A DNA stretch of 64,000 bases from Acholoe squamosa (taxonomy: Eukaryota > Annelida > Polychaeta > Phyllodocida > Polynoidae): contig OX439049.1 in NCBI GenBank assembly GCA_949317995.1, positions 17,484,395 through 17,548,394 on the forward strand, given 5' to 3'. Each line of letters starts with the position of its first letter. Position 1 is the stretch's first letter. Below, piece by piece: positions 38,902 through 52,497 of the stretch. A program made the translations under genes and the position numbers. Under the pieces are notes generated by a model. The model was not told the DNA's origin and did no database searches. It worked only from the letters and a program-made list of their open reading frames with translations.

Positions 38902-41098
38902 TGACAAAGAAAGACCTAAATATGAATGGTATGTACTTTGTTTCTTGTTTAATTGTCCAGTTTGGCCACATGGACAGTGGAAAGTGAAGTTAGAAGGCCA
39001 CACACTTTGCTCAATCTTTTTATCAAAATAATAAAGATGATGGGTCTTTTCAAGTCAATATCTACCCATACATGGGAGGCTTATCCTAAAATTCCAAGGA
39101 TTATTATTCCAAAATTGCTTGTAAAGTCGAGTTGTTTAACACTGTGCTCTGTGGGAGCGGCCATGAGTAAACCTGGTGCAAGCTGGCCCCTCTTCTATGA
39201 GTAACATGGGTAATTTCTCGTTATCCAATATGGTGGAGTGGGGCCTCTTATACTAGATTCTAGGTGAACACTCTCTCAGAAAGATACAAGTTACTCTTTT
39301 TCTTACTCTCTGGTGAAAGACAAACCGATGATGTTGTTCTAAAAAGTGATGGACAGAGTTTCAAACGTTTGCAGTAGGCCTACATTATTGGGGGGGGGGG
39401 TGCTAACATGAGCATGGGTAATATGAGCAAGAGGAAAATCGTAATGAAAAACCAGGCTATGCTGATCACGATCATCACTGGGATATGTCCTAAGGTGACA
39501 CATGAATCATACACAGTAAATAATCCATCAGTCGGGGATCGTAAATGTATATGAGAATTTGTGTACGGATACCTAAATAAAAATCAGTTAATTACTTCTG
39601 GTTTTAGTTGAATTGATGTCGCACGTGTATTCTTTCACAACTTGAATTGGTCCACTAAATGATAGATTATTTCATTGGCGACGATTGGATGGTGATCTAG
39701 TATCCCCGTGGAGTTTGTGGAAGGATTGTCTGGCGAATTGTCAGTGATTTTGTGTGACAGGAAGCAACAAAACTGTGGTGAAGTGGTGCCAGGAAAGTGC
39801 CCACATTGACAGTGCCAACCCCAGATTGGAAGTGTGATTCAGCAGGATTATTGAGGTAACATTTGTTCATTTGACACTACCTGTGCATAGATTCCAGCTA
39901 AATTGGAGAGTAGGCACATTAGGCCTGCAGTCTGTCTACACAAATAAAGGGTTGACCTACATTGGTGCTGTGTTTTGGAACAATTCTCATCATCATGGCT
40001 GTCTATGGTACTGTATGATATTTTGACGAGAAATTCGAAAGTTTTGATGAATACAATGACAGACTTGTGGCATACATGGTTGCTAATCAGATTCCTGATG
40101 ACCGAAAGATTAGCACCTTTATAGCAGTGCTAGGTCCAGAGGCATGTAGGCTATTGAAAAATCTATGCTCCCAGCAAGTACCAAAACATTTGATCAATTA
40201 ATTGAGCTGCTAGGTGCTCACTACAAACCGGAGCCTATCATCATTGCCGAGAGGCACAAGTATTGGTCCTCTGCACAAAAGGATGGGAAAGCATTTCTGC
40301 CTTCATTGCTCATCTGCCCTGGCAAGCCTGTATTTCAGATTAGCCAGCACTTGCGGATGAGTTAGCATCATCTGCTCATGACAGCATGGGAGCTGCTACA
40401 GGGAGTACTGCTCATGCTGTATCCAAGGATGGTGGCTATAAAGGGGGTGGAAACCAAAAGACTCACAGTAAATGTAGACATTGTGGGAAGGACACTCACA
40501 AGGAGGAAAATTGTTATCATAAGGATGCAACATGTTACCGTTGTAAGAAAAAGGGACATCTTCAGGTTGTGTGTCCAGTGAAGAAGTCAAATATCAATGC
40601 ACCAATGGAGGTACTTCTGCCGGCACTCAGTCGGGAAATGCTTCATGTGGTAATTCTACTGGTAATCGAGCCAGGTATATGGACAATGAGCAGCATCAGT
40701 TGGATGACTGCCAGGATGAGACATATGACCAGCAGGATCAAGTGACAATTGGCCGTATTCATTGAGCGCCTAACCAGAGGTGGTTTATGCAGACCGGGTA
40801 CATAAAGTTGAGCCCTATATGGCTGAGGTTAAAGTTGGTTGAATGGAAATAAAAATGGAAGTTGACACTGAGGCCTCACTTTCTACGGTTGGGAAACATG
40901 TTTATAGAGAGAAGTTAGATGGGTATGATTTGGTCCCATTTGACTCAACTCTGAGGAATTATTCTGGTGAAATTGTACCAGTTTTGGGATGTATTGACAT
41001 ACCGGTGTCCTATGATGGGTCAGAGGGGAAAGATCTGAAATTAGTACTGGTTAAAGGTAAAAGACCATGTCAAATATATATATATATATATATGTATA
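38902..41098 (+). repeat. Array unit 3
   Basis: Has the full gag segment. Private changes include ATGGTGGAGTGG in the leader and CTCTTCTATGAG. Keeps GATAGATTATT like units 1 and 2, so it is intermediate between the two ends of the array. Confidence 0.9.
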
Positions 41099-43296
41099 TG
41101 ACAAAGAAAGACCTAAATATGAATGGTATGTACTTTGTTTCTTGTTTAATTGTCCAGTTTGGCCACATGGACAGTGGAAAGTGAAGTTAGAAGGCCACAC
41201 ACTTTGCTCAATCTTTTTATCAAAATAATAAAGATGATGGGTCTTTTCAAGTCAATATCTACCCATACATGGGAGGCTTATCCTAAAATTCCAAGGATTA
41301 TTATTCCAAAATTGCTTGTAAAGTCGAGTTGTTTAACACTGTGCTCTGTGGGAGCGGCCATGAGTAAACCTGGTGCAAGCTGGCCCCTCTCCTATGAGTA
41401 ACATGGGTAATTTCTCGTTATCCAATATGGCGGAGTGGGGCCTCTTATACTAGATTCTAGGTGAACACTCTCTCAGAAAGATACAAGTTACTCTTTTTCT
41501 TACTCTCTGGTGAAAGACAAACCGATGATGTTGTTCTAAAAAGTGATGGACAGAGTTTCAAACGTTTGCAGTAGGCCTACATTATTGGGGGGGGGGGGTG
41601 CTAACATGAGCATGGGTAATATGAGCAAGAGGAAAATCGTAATGAAAAACCAGGCTATGCTGATCACGATCATCACTGGGATATGTCCTAAGGTGACACA
41701 TGAATCATACACAGTAAATAATCCATCAGTCGGGGATCGTAAATGTATATGAGAATTTGTGTACGGATACCTAAATAAAAATCAGTTAATTACTTCTGGT
41801 TTTAGTTGAATTGATGTCGCACGTGTATTCTTTCACAACTTGAATTGGTCCACTAAATGATAAATTATTTCATTGGCGACGATTGGATGGTGATCTAGTA
41901 TCCCCGTGGAGTTTGTGGAAGGATTGTCTGGTGAAGTGTCAGTGATTTTGTGTGACAGGAAGCAACAAAACTGTGGTGAAGTGGTGCCAGGAAAGTGCCC
42001 ACATTGACAGTGCCAACCCCAGATTGGAAGTGTGATTCAGCAGGATTATTGAGGTAACATTTGTTCATTTGACACTACCTGTGCATAGATTCCAGCTAAA
42101 TTGGAGAGTAGGCACATTAGGCCTGCAGTCTGTCTACACAAATAAAGGGTTGACCTACATTGGTGCTGTGTTTTGGAACAATTCTCATCATCATGGCTGT
42201 CTATGGTACTGTATGATATTTTGACGAGAAATTCAAAAGTTTCGATGAATACAATGACAGACTTGTGGCATACATGGTTGCTAATCAGATTCCTGATGAC
42301 CGAAAGGTTAGCACCTTTATAGCAGTGCTAGGTCCAGAGGCATGTAGGCTATTGAAAAATCTATGCTCCCAGCAAGTACCAAAACATTTGATCAATTAAT
42401 TGAGCTGCTAGGTGCTCACTACAAACCGGAGCCTATCATCATTGCCGAGAGGCACAAGTATTGGTCCTCTGCACAAAAGGATGGGAAAGCATTTCTGCCT
42501 TCATTGCTCATCTGCCCTGGCAAGCCTGTATTTCAGATTAGCCAGCACTTGCGGATGAGTTAGCATCATCTGCTCATGACAGCATGGGAGCTGCTACAGG
42601 GAGTACTGCTCATGCTGTATCCAAGGATGGTGGCTATAAAGGGGGTGGAAACCAAAAGACTCACAGTAAATGTAGACATTGTGGGAAGGACACTCACAAG
42701 GAGGAAAATTGTTATCATAAGGATGCAACATGTTACCGTTGTAAGAAAAAGGGACATCTTCAGGTTGTGTGTCCAGTGAAGAAGTCAAATATCAATGCAC
42801 CAATGGAGGTACTTCTGCCGGCACTCAGTCGGGAAATGCTTCATGTGGTAATTCTACTGGTAATCGAGCCAGGTATATGGACAATGAGCAGCATCAGTTG
42901 GATGACTGCCAGGATGAGACATATGACCAGCAGGATCAAGTGACAATTGGCCGTATTCATTGAGCGCCTAACCAGAGGTGGTTTATGCAGACCGGGTACA
43001 TAAAGTTGAGCCCTATATGGCTGAGGTTAAAGTTGGTTGAATGGAAATAAAAATGGAAGTTGACACTGAGGCCTCACTTTCTACGGTTGGGAAACATGTT
43101 TATAGAGAGAAGTTAGATGGGTATGATTTGGTCCCATTTGACTCAACTCTGAGGAATTATTCTGGTGAAATTGTACCAGTTTTGGGATGTATTGACATAC
43201 CGGTGTCCTATGATGGGTCAGAGGGGAAAGATCTGAAATTAGTACTGGTTAAAGGTAAAAGACCATGTCAAATATATATATATATATATATGTATA
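41099..43296 (+). repeat. Array unit 4
   Basis: First unit with GATAAATTATT, shared by units 4-7, and GAAATTCAAAAG in gag, shared by 4-6. Confidence 0.9.
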
Positions 43297-45498
43297 TGAC
43301 AAAGAAAGACCTAAATATGAATGGTATGTACTTTGTTTCTTGTTTAATTGTCCAGTTTGGCCACATGGACAGTGGAAAGTGAAGTTAGAAGGCCACACAC
43401 TTTGCTCAATCTTTTTATCAAAATAATAAAGATGATGGGTCTTTTCAAGTCAATATCTACCCATACATGGGAGGCTTATCCTAAAATTCCAAGGATTATT
43501 ATTCCAAAATTGCTTGTAAAGTCGAGTTGTTTAACACTGTGCTCTGTGGGAGCGGCCATGAGTAAACCTGGTGCAAGCTGGCCCCTCTCCTATGAGTAAC
43601 ATGGGTAATTTCTCGTTATCCAATATGGCGGAGTGGGGCCTCTTATACTAGATTCTAGGTGAACACTCTCTCAGAAAGATACAAGTTACTCTTTTTCTTA
43701 CTCTCTGGTGAAAGACAAACCGATGATGTTGTTCTAAAAAGTGATGGACAGAGTTTCAAACGTTTGCAGTAGGCCTACATTATTGGGGGGGGGGGGGGGG
43801 TGCTAACATGAGCATGGGTAATATGAGCAAGAGGAAAATCGTAATGAAAAACCAGGCTATGCTGATCACGATCATCACTGGGATATGTCCTAAGGTGACA
43901 CATGAATCATACACAGTAAATAATCCATCAGTCGGGGATCGTAAATGTATATGAGAATTTGTGTACGGATACCTAAATAAAAATCAGTTAATTACTTCTG
44001 GTTTTAGTTGAATTGATGTCGCACGTGTATTCTTTCACAACTTGAATTGGTCCACTAAATGATAAATTATTTCATTGGCGACGATTGGATGGTGATCTAG
44101 TATCCCCGTGGAGTTTGTGGAAGGATTGTCTGGTGAAGTGTCAGTGATTTTGTGTGACAGGAAGCAACAAAACTGTGGTGAAGTGGTGCCAGGAAAGTGC
44201 CCACATTGACAGTGCCAACCCCAGATTGGAAGTGTGATTCAGCAGGATTATTGAGGTAACATTTGTTCATTTGACACTACCTGTGCATAGATTCCAGCTA
44301 AATTGGAGAGTAGGCACATTAGGCCTGCAGTCTGTCTACACAAATAAAGGGTTGACCTACATTGGTGCTGTGTTTTGGAACAATTCTCATCATCATGGCT
44401 GTCTATGGTACTGTATGATATTTTGACGAGAAATTCAAAAGTTTCGATGAATACAATGACAGACTTGTGGCATACATGGTTGCTAATCAGATTCCTGATG
44501 ACCGAAAGGTTAGCACCTTTATAGCAGTGCTAGGTCCAGAGGCATGTAGGCTATTGAAAAATCTATGCTCCCAGCAAGTACCAAAACATTTGATCAATTA
44601 ATTGAGCTGCTAGGTGCTCACTACAAACCGGAGCCTATCATCATTGCCGAGAGGCACAAGTATTGGTCCTCTGCACAAAAGGATGGGAAAGCATTTCTGC
44701 CTTCATTGCTCATCTGCCCTGGCAAGCCTGTATTTCAGATTAGCCAGCACTTGCGGATGAGTTAGCATCATCTGCTCATGACAGCATGGGAGCTGCTACA
44801 GGGAGTACTGCTCATGCTGTATCCAAGGATGGTGGCTATAAAGGGGGTGGAAACCAAAAGACTCACAGTAAATGTAGACATTGTGGGAAGGACACTCACA
44901 AGGAGGAAAATTGTTATCATAAGGATGCAACATGTTACCGTTGTAAGAAAAAGGGACATCTTCAGGTTGTGTGTCCAGTGAAGAAGTCAAATATCAATGC
45001 ACCAATGGAGGTACTTCTGCCGGCACTCAGTCGGGAAATGCTTCATGTGGTAATTCTACTGGTAATCGAGCCAGGTATATGGACAATGAGCAGCATCAGT
45101 TGGATGACTGCCAGGATGAGACATATGACCAGCAGGATCAAGTGACAATTGGCCGTATTCATTGAGCGCCTAACCAGAGGTGGTTTATGCAGACCGGGTA
45201 CATAAAGTTGAGCCCTATATGGCTGAGGTTAAAGTTGGTTGAATGGAAATAAAAATGGAAGTTGACACTGAGGCCTCACTTTCTACGGTTGGGAAACATG
45301 TTTATAGAGAGAAGTTAGATGGGTATGATTTGGTCCCATTTGACTCAACTCTGAGGAATTATTCTGGTGAAATTGTACCAGTTTTGGGATGTATTGACAT
45401 ACCGGTGTCCTATGATGGGTCAGAGGGGAAAGATCTGAAATTAGTACTGGTTAAAGGTAAAAGACCATGTCAAATATATATATATATATATATGTATA
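43297..45498 (+). repeat. Array unit 5
   Basis: Nearly identical to unit 4. The longest G run of the array (~43785-43800) explains its extra length. Confidence 0.9.
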
Positions 45499-47691
45499 TG
45501 ACAAAGAAAGACCTAAATATGAATGGTATGTACTTTGTTTCTTGTTTAATTGTCCAGTTTGGCCACATGGACAGTGGAAAGTGAAGTTAGAAGGCCACAC
45601 ACTTTGCTCAATCTTTTTATCAAAATAATAAAGATGATGGGTCTTTTCAAGTCAATATCTACCCATACATGGGAGGCTTATCCTAAAATTCCAAGGATTA
45701 TTATTCCAAAATTGCTTGTAAAGTCGAGTTGTTTAACACTGTGCTCTGTGGGAGCGGCCATGAGTAAACCTGGTGCAAGCTGGCCCCTCTCCTATGAGTA
45801 ACATGGGTAATTTCTCGTTATCCAATATGGCGGAGTGGGGCCTCTTATACTAGATTCTAGGTGAACACTCTCTCAGAAAGATACAAGTTACTCTTTTTCT
45901 TACTCTCTGGTGAAAGACAAACCGATGATGTTGTTCTAAAAAGTGATGGACAAAGTTTCAAACGTTTGCAGTAGGCCTACATTATTGGGGGGGGGTGCTA
46001 ACATGAGCATGGGTAATATGAGCAAGAGGAAAATCGTAATGAAAAACCAGGCTATGCTGATCACGATCATCACTGGGATATGTCCTAAGGTGACACATGA
46101 ATCATACACAGTAAATAATCCATCAGTCGGGGATCGTAAATGTATATGAGAATTTGTGTACGGATACCTAAATAAAAATCAGTTAATTACTTCTGGTTTT
46201 AGTTGAATTGATGTCGCACGTGTATTCTTTCACAACTTGAATTGGTCCACTAAATGATAAATTATTTCATTGGCGACGATTGGATGGTGATCTAGTATCC
46301 CCGTGGAGTTTGTGGAAGGATTGTCTGGTGAAGTGTCAGTGATTTTGTGTGACAGGAAGCAACAAAACTGTGGTGAAGTGGTGCCAGGAAAGTGCCCACA
46401 TTGACAGTGCCAACCCCAGATTGGAAGTGTGATTCAGCAGGATTATTGAGGTAACATTTGTTCATTTGACACTACCTGTGCATAGATTCCAGCTAAATTG
46501 GAGAGTAGGCACATTAGGCCTGCAGTCTGTCTACACAAATAAAGGGTTGACCTACATTGGTGCTGTGTTTTGGAACAATTCTCATCATCATGGCTGTCTA
46601 TGGTACTGTATGATATTTTGACGAGAAATTCAAAAGTTTCGATGAATACAATGACAGACTTGTGGCATACATGGTTGCTAATCAGATTCCTGATGACCGA
46701 AAGATTAGCACCTTTATAGCAGTGCTAGGTCCAGAGGCATGTAGGCTATTGAAAAATCTATGCTCCCAGCAAGTACCAAAACATTTGTTCAATTAATTGA
46801 GCTGCTAGGTGCTCACTACAAACCGGAGCCTATCATCATTGCCGAGAGGCACAAGTATTGGTCCTCTGCACAAAAGGATGGGAAAGCATTTCTGCCTTCA
46901 TTGCTCATCTGCCCTGGCAAGCCTGTATTTCAGATTAGCCAGCACTTGCGGATGAGTTAGCATCATCTGCTCATGACAGCATGGGAGCTGCTACAGGGAG
47001 TACTGCTCATGCTGTATCCAAGGATGGTGGCTATAAAGGGGGTGGAAACCAAAAGACTCACAGTAAATGTAGACATTGTGGGAAGGACACTCACAAGGAG
47101 GAAAATTGTTATCATAAGGATGCAACATGTTACCGTTGTAAGAAAAAGGGACATCTTCAGGTTGTGTGTCCAGTGAAGAAGTCAAATATCAATGCACCAA
47201 TGGAGGTACTTCTGCCGGCACTCAGTCGGGAAATGCTTCATGTGGTAATTCTACTGGTAATCGAGCCAGGTATATGGACAATGAGCAGCATCAGTTGGAT
47301 GACTGCCAGGATGAGACATATGACCAGCAGGATCAAGTGACAATTGGCCGTATTCATTGAGCGCCTAACCAGAGGTGGTTTATGCAGACCGGGTACATAA
47401 AGTTGAGCCCTATATGGCTGAGGTTAAAGTTGGTTGAATGGAAATAAAAATGGAAGTTGACACTGAGGCCTCACTTTCTACGGTTGGGAAACATGTTTAT
47501 AGAGAGAAGTTAGATGGGTATGATTTGGTCCCATTTGACTCAACTCTGAGGAATTATTCTGGTGAAATTGTACCAGTTTTGGGATGTATTGACATACCGG
47601 TGTCCTATGATGGGTCAGAGGGGAAAGATCTGAAATTAGTACTGGTTAAAGGTAAAAGACCATGTCAAATATATATATATATATATGTATA
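45499..47691 (+). repeat. Array unit 6
   Basis: Shortest G run (~45988) and a private ACATTTGTTCAATT change in gag. Confidence 0.9.
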
Positions 47692-49863
47692 TGACAAAGA
47701 AAGACCTAAATATGAATGGTATGTACTTTGTTTCTTGTTTAATTGTCCAGTTTGGCCACATGGACAGTGGAAAGTGAAGTTAGAAGGCCACACACTTTGC
47801 TCAATCTTTTTATCAAAATAATAAAGATGATGGGTCTTTTCAAGTCAATATCTACCCATACATGGGAGGCTTATCCTAAAATTCCAAGGATTATTATTCC
47901 AAAATTGCTTGTAAAGTCGAGTTGTTTAACACTGTGCTCTGTGGGAGCGGCCATGAGTAAACCTGGTGCAAGCTGGCCCCTCTCCTATGAGTAACATGGG
48001 TAATTTCTCGTTATCCAATATGGCGGAGTGGGGCCTCTTATACTAGATTCTAGGTGAACACTCTCTCAGAAAGATACAAGTTACTCTTTTTCTTACTCTC
48101 TGGTGAAAGACAAACCGATGATGTTGTTCTAAAAAGTGAGGGACAGAGTTTCAAACATTTGCAGTAGGCCTACATTATTGGGGGGGGGGGTGCTAACATG
48201 AGCATGGGTAATATGAGCAAGAGGAAAATTGTAATGAAAAACCAGGCTATGCTGATCACGATCATCACTGGGATATGTCCTAAGGTGACACATGAATCAT
48301 ACACAGTAAATAATCCATCAGTCGGGGATCGTAAATGTATATGAGAATTTGTGTACGGATACCCTAAATAAAAATCAGTTAATTACTTCTGGTTTTAGTT
48401 GAATTGATGTCGCACTTGTATTCTTTCACAACTTGAATTGGTCCACTAAATGATAAATTATTTCATTGGCGACGATTGGATGGTGATCTAGTATCCCCGT
48501 GGAGTTTGTGGAAGGATTGTCTGGCGAAGTGTCAGTGATTTTGTGTGACAGGAAGCAACAAAACTGTGGTGAAGTGGTGCCAGGAAAGTGCCCACATTGA
48601 CAGTGCCAACCCCAGATTGGAAGTGTGATTCAGCAGGATTATTGAGGTAACATTTGTTCATTTGACACTACCTGTGCATAGATTCCAGCTAAATTGGAGA
48701 GTAGGCACATTAGGCCTGCAGTCTGTCTACACAAATAAAGGGTTGACCTACATTGGTGCTGTGTTTTGGAACAATTCTCATCATCATGGCTGTCTATGGT
48801 ACTGTATGATATTTTGACGAGAAATTCGAAAGTTTCGATGAATACAATGACAGACTTGTGGCATACATGGTTGCTAATCAGATTCCTGATGACCGAAAGA
48901 TTAGCACCTTTATAGCAGTGCTAGGTCCAGAGGCATGTAGGCTATTGAAAAATCTATGCTCCCAGCAAGTACCAAAACATTTGATCAATTAATTGAGCTG
49001 CTAGGTGCTCACTACAAACCGGAGCCTATCATCATTGCCGAGAGGCACAAGTATTGGTCCTCTGCACAAAAGGATGGGAAAGCATTTCTGCCTTCATTGC
49101 TCATCTGCCCTGGCAAGCCTGTATTTCAGATTAGCCAGCACTTGCGGATGAGTTAGCATCATCTGCTCATGACAGCATGGGAGCTGCTACAAGGAGTACT
49201 GCTCATGCTGTATCCAAGGATGGTGGCTATAAAGGGGGTGGAAACCAAAAGACTCACAGTAAATGTAGACATTGTGGGAAGGACACTCACAAGGAGGAAA
49301 ATTGTTATCATAAGGATGCAACATGTTACCGTTGTAAGAAAAAGGGACATCTTCAGGGTGTGTGTCCAGTGAAGAAGTCAAATATCAATGCACCAATGGA
49401 GGTACTTCTGCCGGCACTCAGTCGGGAAATGCTTCATGTGGTAATTCTACTGGTAATTGAGCCAGGTATATGGACGATGAGCAGCATCAGTTGGATGACT
49501 GCCAGGATGAGACATATGACCAGCAGGATCAAGTGACAATTGGCCTGTATTCATTGAGCGCCTAACCAGAGGTGGTTTATGCAGACCGGGTACATAAAGT
49601 TGAGCCCTATATGGCTGAGGTTAAAGTTGGTTGAATGGCAATAAAAATGGAAGTTGACACTGAGGCCTCACTTTCTACGGTTGGGAAACATGTTTATAGA
49701 GAGAAGTTAGATGGGTATGATTTGGTCCCATTTGACTCAACTCTGAGGAATTATTCTGGTGAAATTGTACCAGTTTTGGGATGTATTGACATACCAGTGT
49801 GCTATGATGGGTCAGAGGGGAAAGATCTGAAATTAGTAGTGGTTAAAGGTAAAAGACCATGTC
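47692..49863 (+). repeat. Array unit 7, joined to pol
   Basis: The only unit without the (AT)n end: protease continues KRPCLLGRNWL into the pol remnant, so this is the original arrangement. Private changes: CTACAAGGAG in gag, an extra T in GGCCTGTATTC, ACCCTAAAT in the leader. It shares the GGTGTGTGTCC zinc-knuckle spelling with units 1-2 rather than 3-6. Confidence 0.9.
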
Positions 49864-52057
49864 TTCTGGGTAGAAATTGGTTGTCAAAGATCAATTTGAA
49901 CTGGAAGGATATCTTCAGAGTTGAGAAAAATGTTCCAGTAGATGTAAGGAGTTCTGATGTACCAAGTTAACTTGAATCCTTCCTAAGGGAAAAGATGGAT
50001 GTGTTTGATATTTCTAAGACAGGCATAAAAGGTTTAACAGCTGATGTCAAACTTAAACTAGGGGCCAAGCCTATTTATCAGAAGAGTAAACCTGTTCCAT
50101 ATGCTATGCGGGGTACTGTAGAAGAAGAGTATAGCCGGTTAGTAGAAAGTAACTTATTGGAACCTGTGAAGTACAGTTCATGGGCCTCTCCGGCTGTTCA
50201 TATTCCGAGGGCAATTACTGATCAAATTCGAGTATGTGGGGATTACAAGTGAATGAGGGCATTGAAGATTATGGATATAAACTACCAAATGTGCAGGAGA
50301 TAAACTTTGTGAAAATAGTGAAAATCCAAAAGTATTCTCATCTTTCGATCTTTCAGGTGCCTTCAATCAATTAATTCTTGATGATGCCTCTGCTGAGGTA
50401 CTTACAGTAAACACACAAAAAGGGTTAATGCAACCTAAGAGGTTGAGTTTTGGAATAAAGACAGTACCTTCCATATTTCAGGCTACTATGGACGGTATGT
50501 TGTCTGGATTAGACCAAGTTTTCTGCTATGTAGATGATGTATTGATAGCGACAGAAACCAATGAGGAACATTTGAGTGTATTAAAGGAAGTGTTCGAAAG
50601 ATTTGATAAATACAATGTCAAGTTGAATAAAAGAAAATGTAATTGGTTTAAGACGGAATTGACATACCTTGGTCATGTATTATGTGCAAAGGGTTTTTGT
50701 CCAGTCCATGATAAGGTAGAGGCTGTCAGACATGCTCTCCGTCCCCAGGACAAATCTGAGGTGAGGTCATTTTTAGGTATGGTGAATTACTATGGAAGAT
50801 TTATTAAGAAATTGGCAACTGAATTACACCGATTGTACCAGATCTTGAACAAGGATGCTCCATTTGTCTGGACTGATGAATGTGAGAGAGCCTTTCATTT
50901 TGCTTGGACAGTGCTGTCAAGCGACAGTGTGTTGGTGCATTATGACCCAGAAAAGCCATTATTATTAAGTGTAGATGCCAGTCCTTATGAGCTAGGTGCC
51001 GTACTGAGTCACAAGATGGCTGATGGCACAGAGAGACCCATTGCTTATGCTTCCGGTACTTTGTCAGCTGCAGAGTGTAATTTTGCTCAGATCGAAAAGG
51101 AAGGTTTAGCTTCGGGGTGAAGAAATTTCACTTGTATCTATAATTATGGTCGTTCTTTTGAATTGATAACTGACCACAAACCACTGACTCATATATTTGG
51201 ACCAAAGACAGGCGTACCAGAAATGGCTGCAGCTGGGCTGCAGAGATGGGCTTTGTTGTTGTCTGCGTATCAATACAATATTTCATACTGTTTATCATTG
51301 AATAATGCAAATGCTGATTCCTTGAGTAGGCTACCTTTGTCAAAGACTTAAAATTTGATGCTGATGAACATTATGTGTAGCAGACAGTGCTGGATTCTTT
51401 GCCTGTAACTGCTAAACGAGTGGAGAGTTGTACACAGAGAGATAATGTATTAACTATAGGCTATAGAATTTACTTTAAAGGGCTGGGGTGCTGAATGTCC
51501 AAGTGAAGAGTTGAGGCCATTCTGGATTTGAAGTTATGAACTATCACTTGAAGCAGGGTGTTTACTCTGGGGCTGTAGAGTGGTTATTCCCTGTGAGCTG
51601 CGTGGTCAGATGCTTGACGAACTGCATGCTGGACATCCAGGTGTATCTAGGATGAAGGCTCTGGCAAGATCATTTGTTTGGTGGCCAGGTAATGTCCTAC
51701 AAATTGAATCTAATGTTCAAACATGTCATTTGTGTGTGGACATGCAGAACATGCCTAAGGAAGTACCACTTTTGTTTTGGCCTTGGGCAACACAACCCTG
51801 GCAGCGTATACATATTGACTATTTAGAAGATAAGGGTCAATCATTTTTATTAGTTGTGGATAGTCACTCAAAGTGACTAGAGGTATTCCCAATAGAATCT
51901 ACTACAGCAGAAGCTACTAAGGATGTGTTAAGGACTTTATTTGCATGTTGGGTATTGCCACAGCATGTGGTCTCAGACAATGGACCTCAGCTCATGAGTT
52001 CAACAATTTCCTACAGAGGAATGGAATCAAGCAGACTTTGTGCCCACCATACCACTG
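49635..52057 (+). pseudogene. Gypsy protease-RT-RNase H-integrase remnant (single copy)
   Basis: Protease end (49635-49970), then RT start (PIYQKSKPVPYAMRGTVEEE; SSWASPAVHIPR), palm with YVDDVLIATE (~50530), GHVLCAKGF thumb, RNase H (LSVDASPYELGAVL; ITDHKPLTHIFG) to 51350, and integrase zinc domain and core start (HAGHPGVSRMKALARS, CHLC, HIDYLE, VVSDNGPQ) to about 52057. Broken by stops at 49968, 50250, 51118 and 51874 and by frameshifts. Integrase is cut before its final Glu, and no 3' LTR follows. Different lineage from the 21.7-26.7 kb Gypsy. Confidence 0.9.
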
Positions 52058-52062
52058 GTGAT

Positions 52063-52106
52063 ATATGAGCATATGGTTTGTTGGCAATATGATCATATGC
52101 TCATAT
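52063..52106. repeat. Hairpin at the broken end of the Gypsy remnant
   Basis: ATATGAGCATATG and CATATGCTCATAT (13 bp each) separated by 18 bp, starting right where integrase homology ends. Confidence 0.6.
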
Positions 52107-52326
52107 TATCAGTTCCCATTAGGCCTACCCCCCCTTATACTTTGATATTCAGTACTACTAGTAGTTTAGGATTGAGCTCATCTTGTTCAACAGTGGTAAT
52201 ATGAGCATCTTGCTGCTGATCGATCTGTGATGTTCAGTTGGTACAAACATAGTTGGATGTAACTCTCGGTCCAGGTAGTAAAGGGCACATGTCCATCTTT
52301 GAGATACGTCTTCAAGTGTCACTGGA

Positions 52327-52497
52327 GTGGCGGATCCAGGATTTGGAACAGGAGGGGGTGCAGCGCAGAAGGAGGGAGTGCACCCCCTAATTTTGAGCAA
52401 ATTCTGGGGTTGAAAATATGCAATTCAACACTTAAGTATCGGTACTGAAAAAAGGAGGAGGCTCACCCCTCCGCATCCCCCATGTAAATCCGCCACA
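52327..52497. mobile_element. Short MITE-like element
   Basis: About 170 bp with GTGGCGGAT near both ends in inverted orientation and mirrored C/G-rich interior (AGTGCACCCCCTAATTTTGAG). Ends are not exact. The stretch 52500-53168 to its right shows no gene. Confidence 0.35.

Larger units (their letters stand above)
34545..49863 (+). repeat. Tandem array: seven ~2.2-kb copies of a Gypsy 5' segment
   Basis: Units begin TGACAAAGAAAGACC at 34545, 36723, 38902, 41099, 43297, 45499 and 47692 (spacing 2178, 2179, 2197, 2198, 2202, 2193). Each holds ~1.1 kb of leader or LTR-like sequence, a gag remnant with two zinc knuckles and a protease remnant, cut after the protease phrase KGKRPC. At each of the six internal joins the sequence passes through an (AT)n run back to the unit start. 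The last unit instead continues into RT. All units share the same gag lesions, so copying happened at DNA level after the gene was already broken. Single-base and short indel differences distinguish units. Confidence 0.93.

Noticed and set aside
35996-49381. Recurring antisense and alternate-frame open frames in each array unit
   Set aside because: Shadows of the gag zinc-knuckle region; identical recurrence follows from the tandem repeat, not selection.
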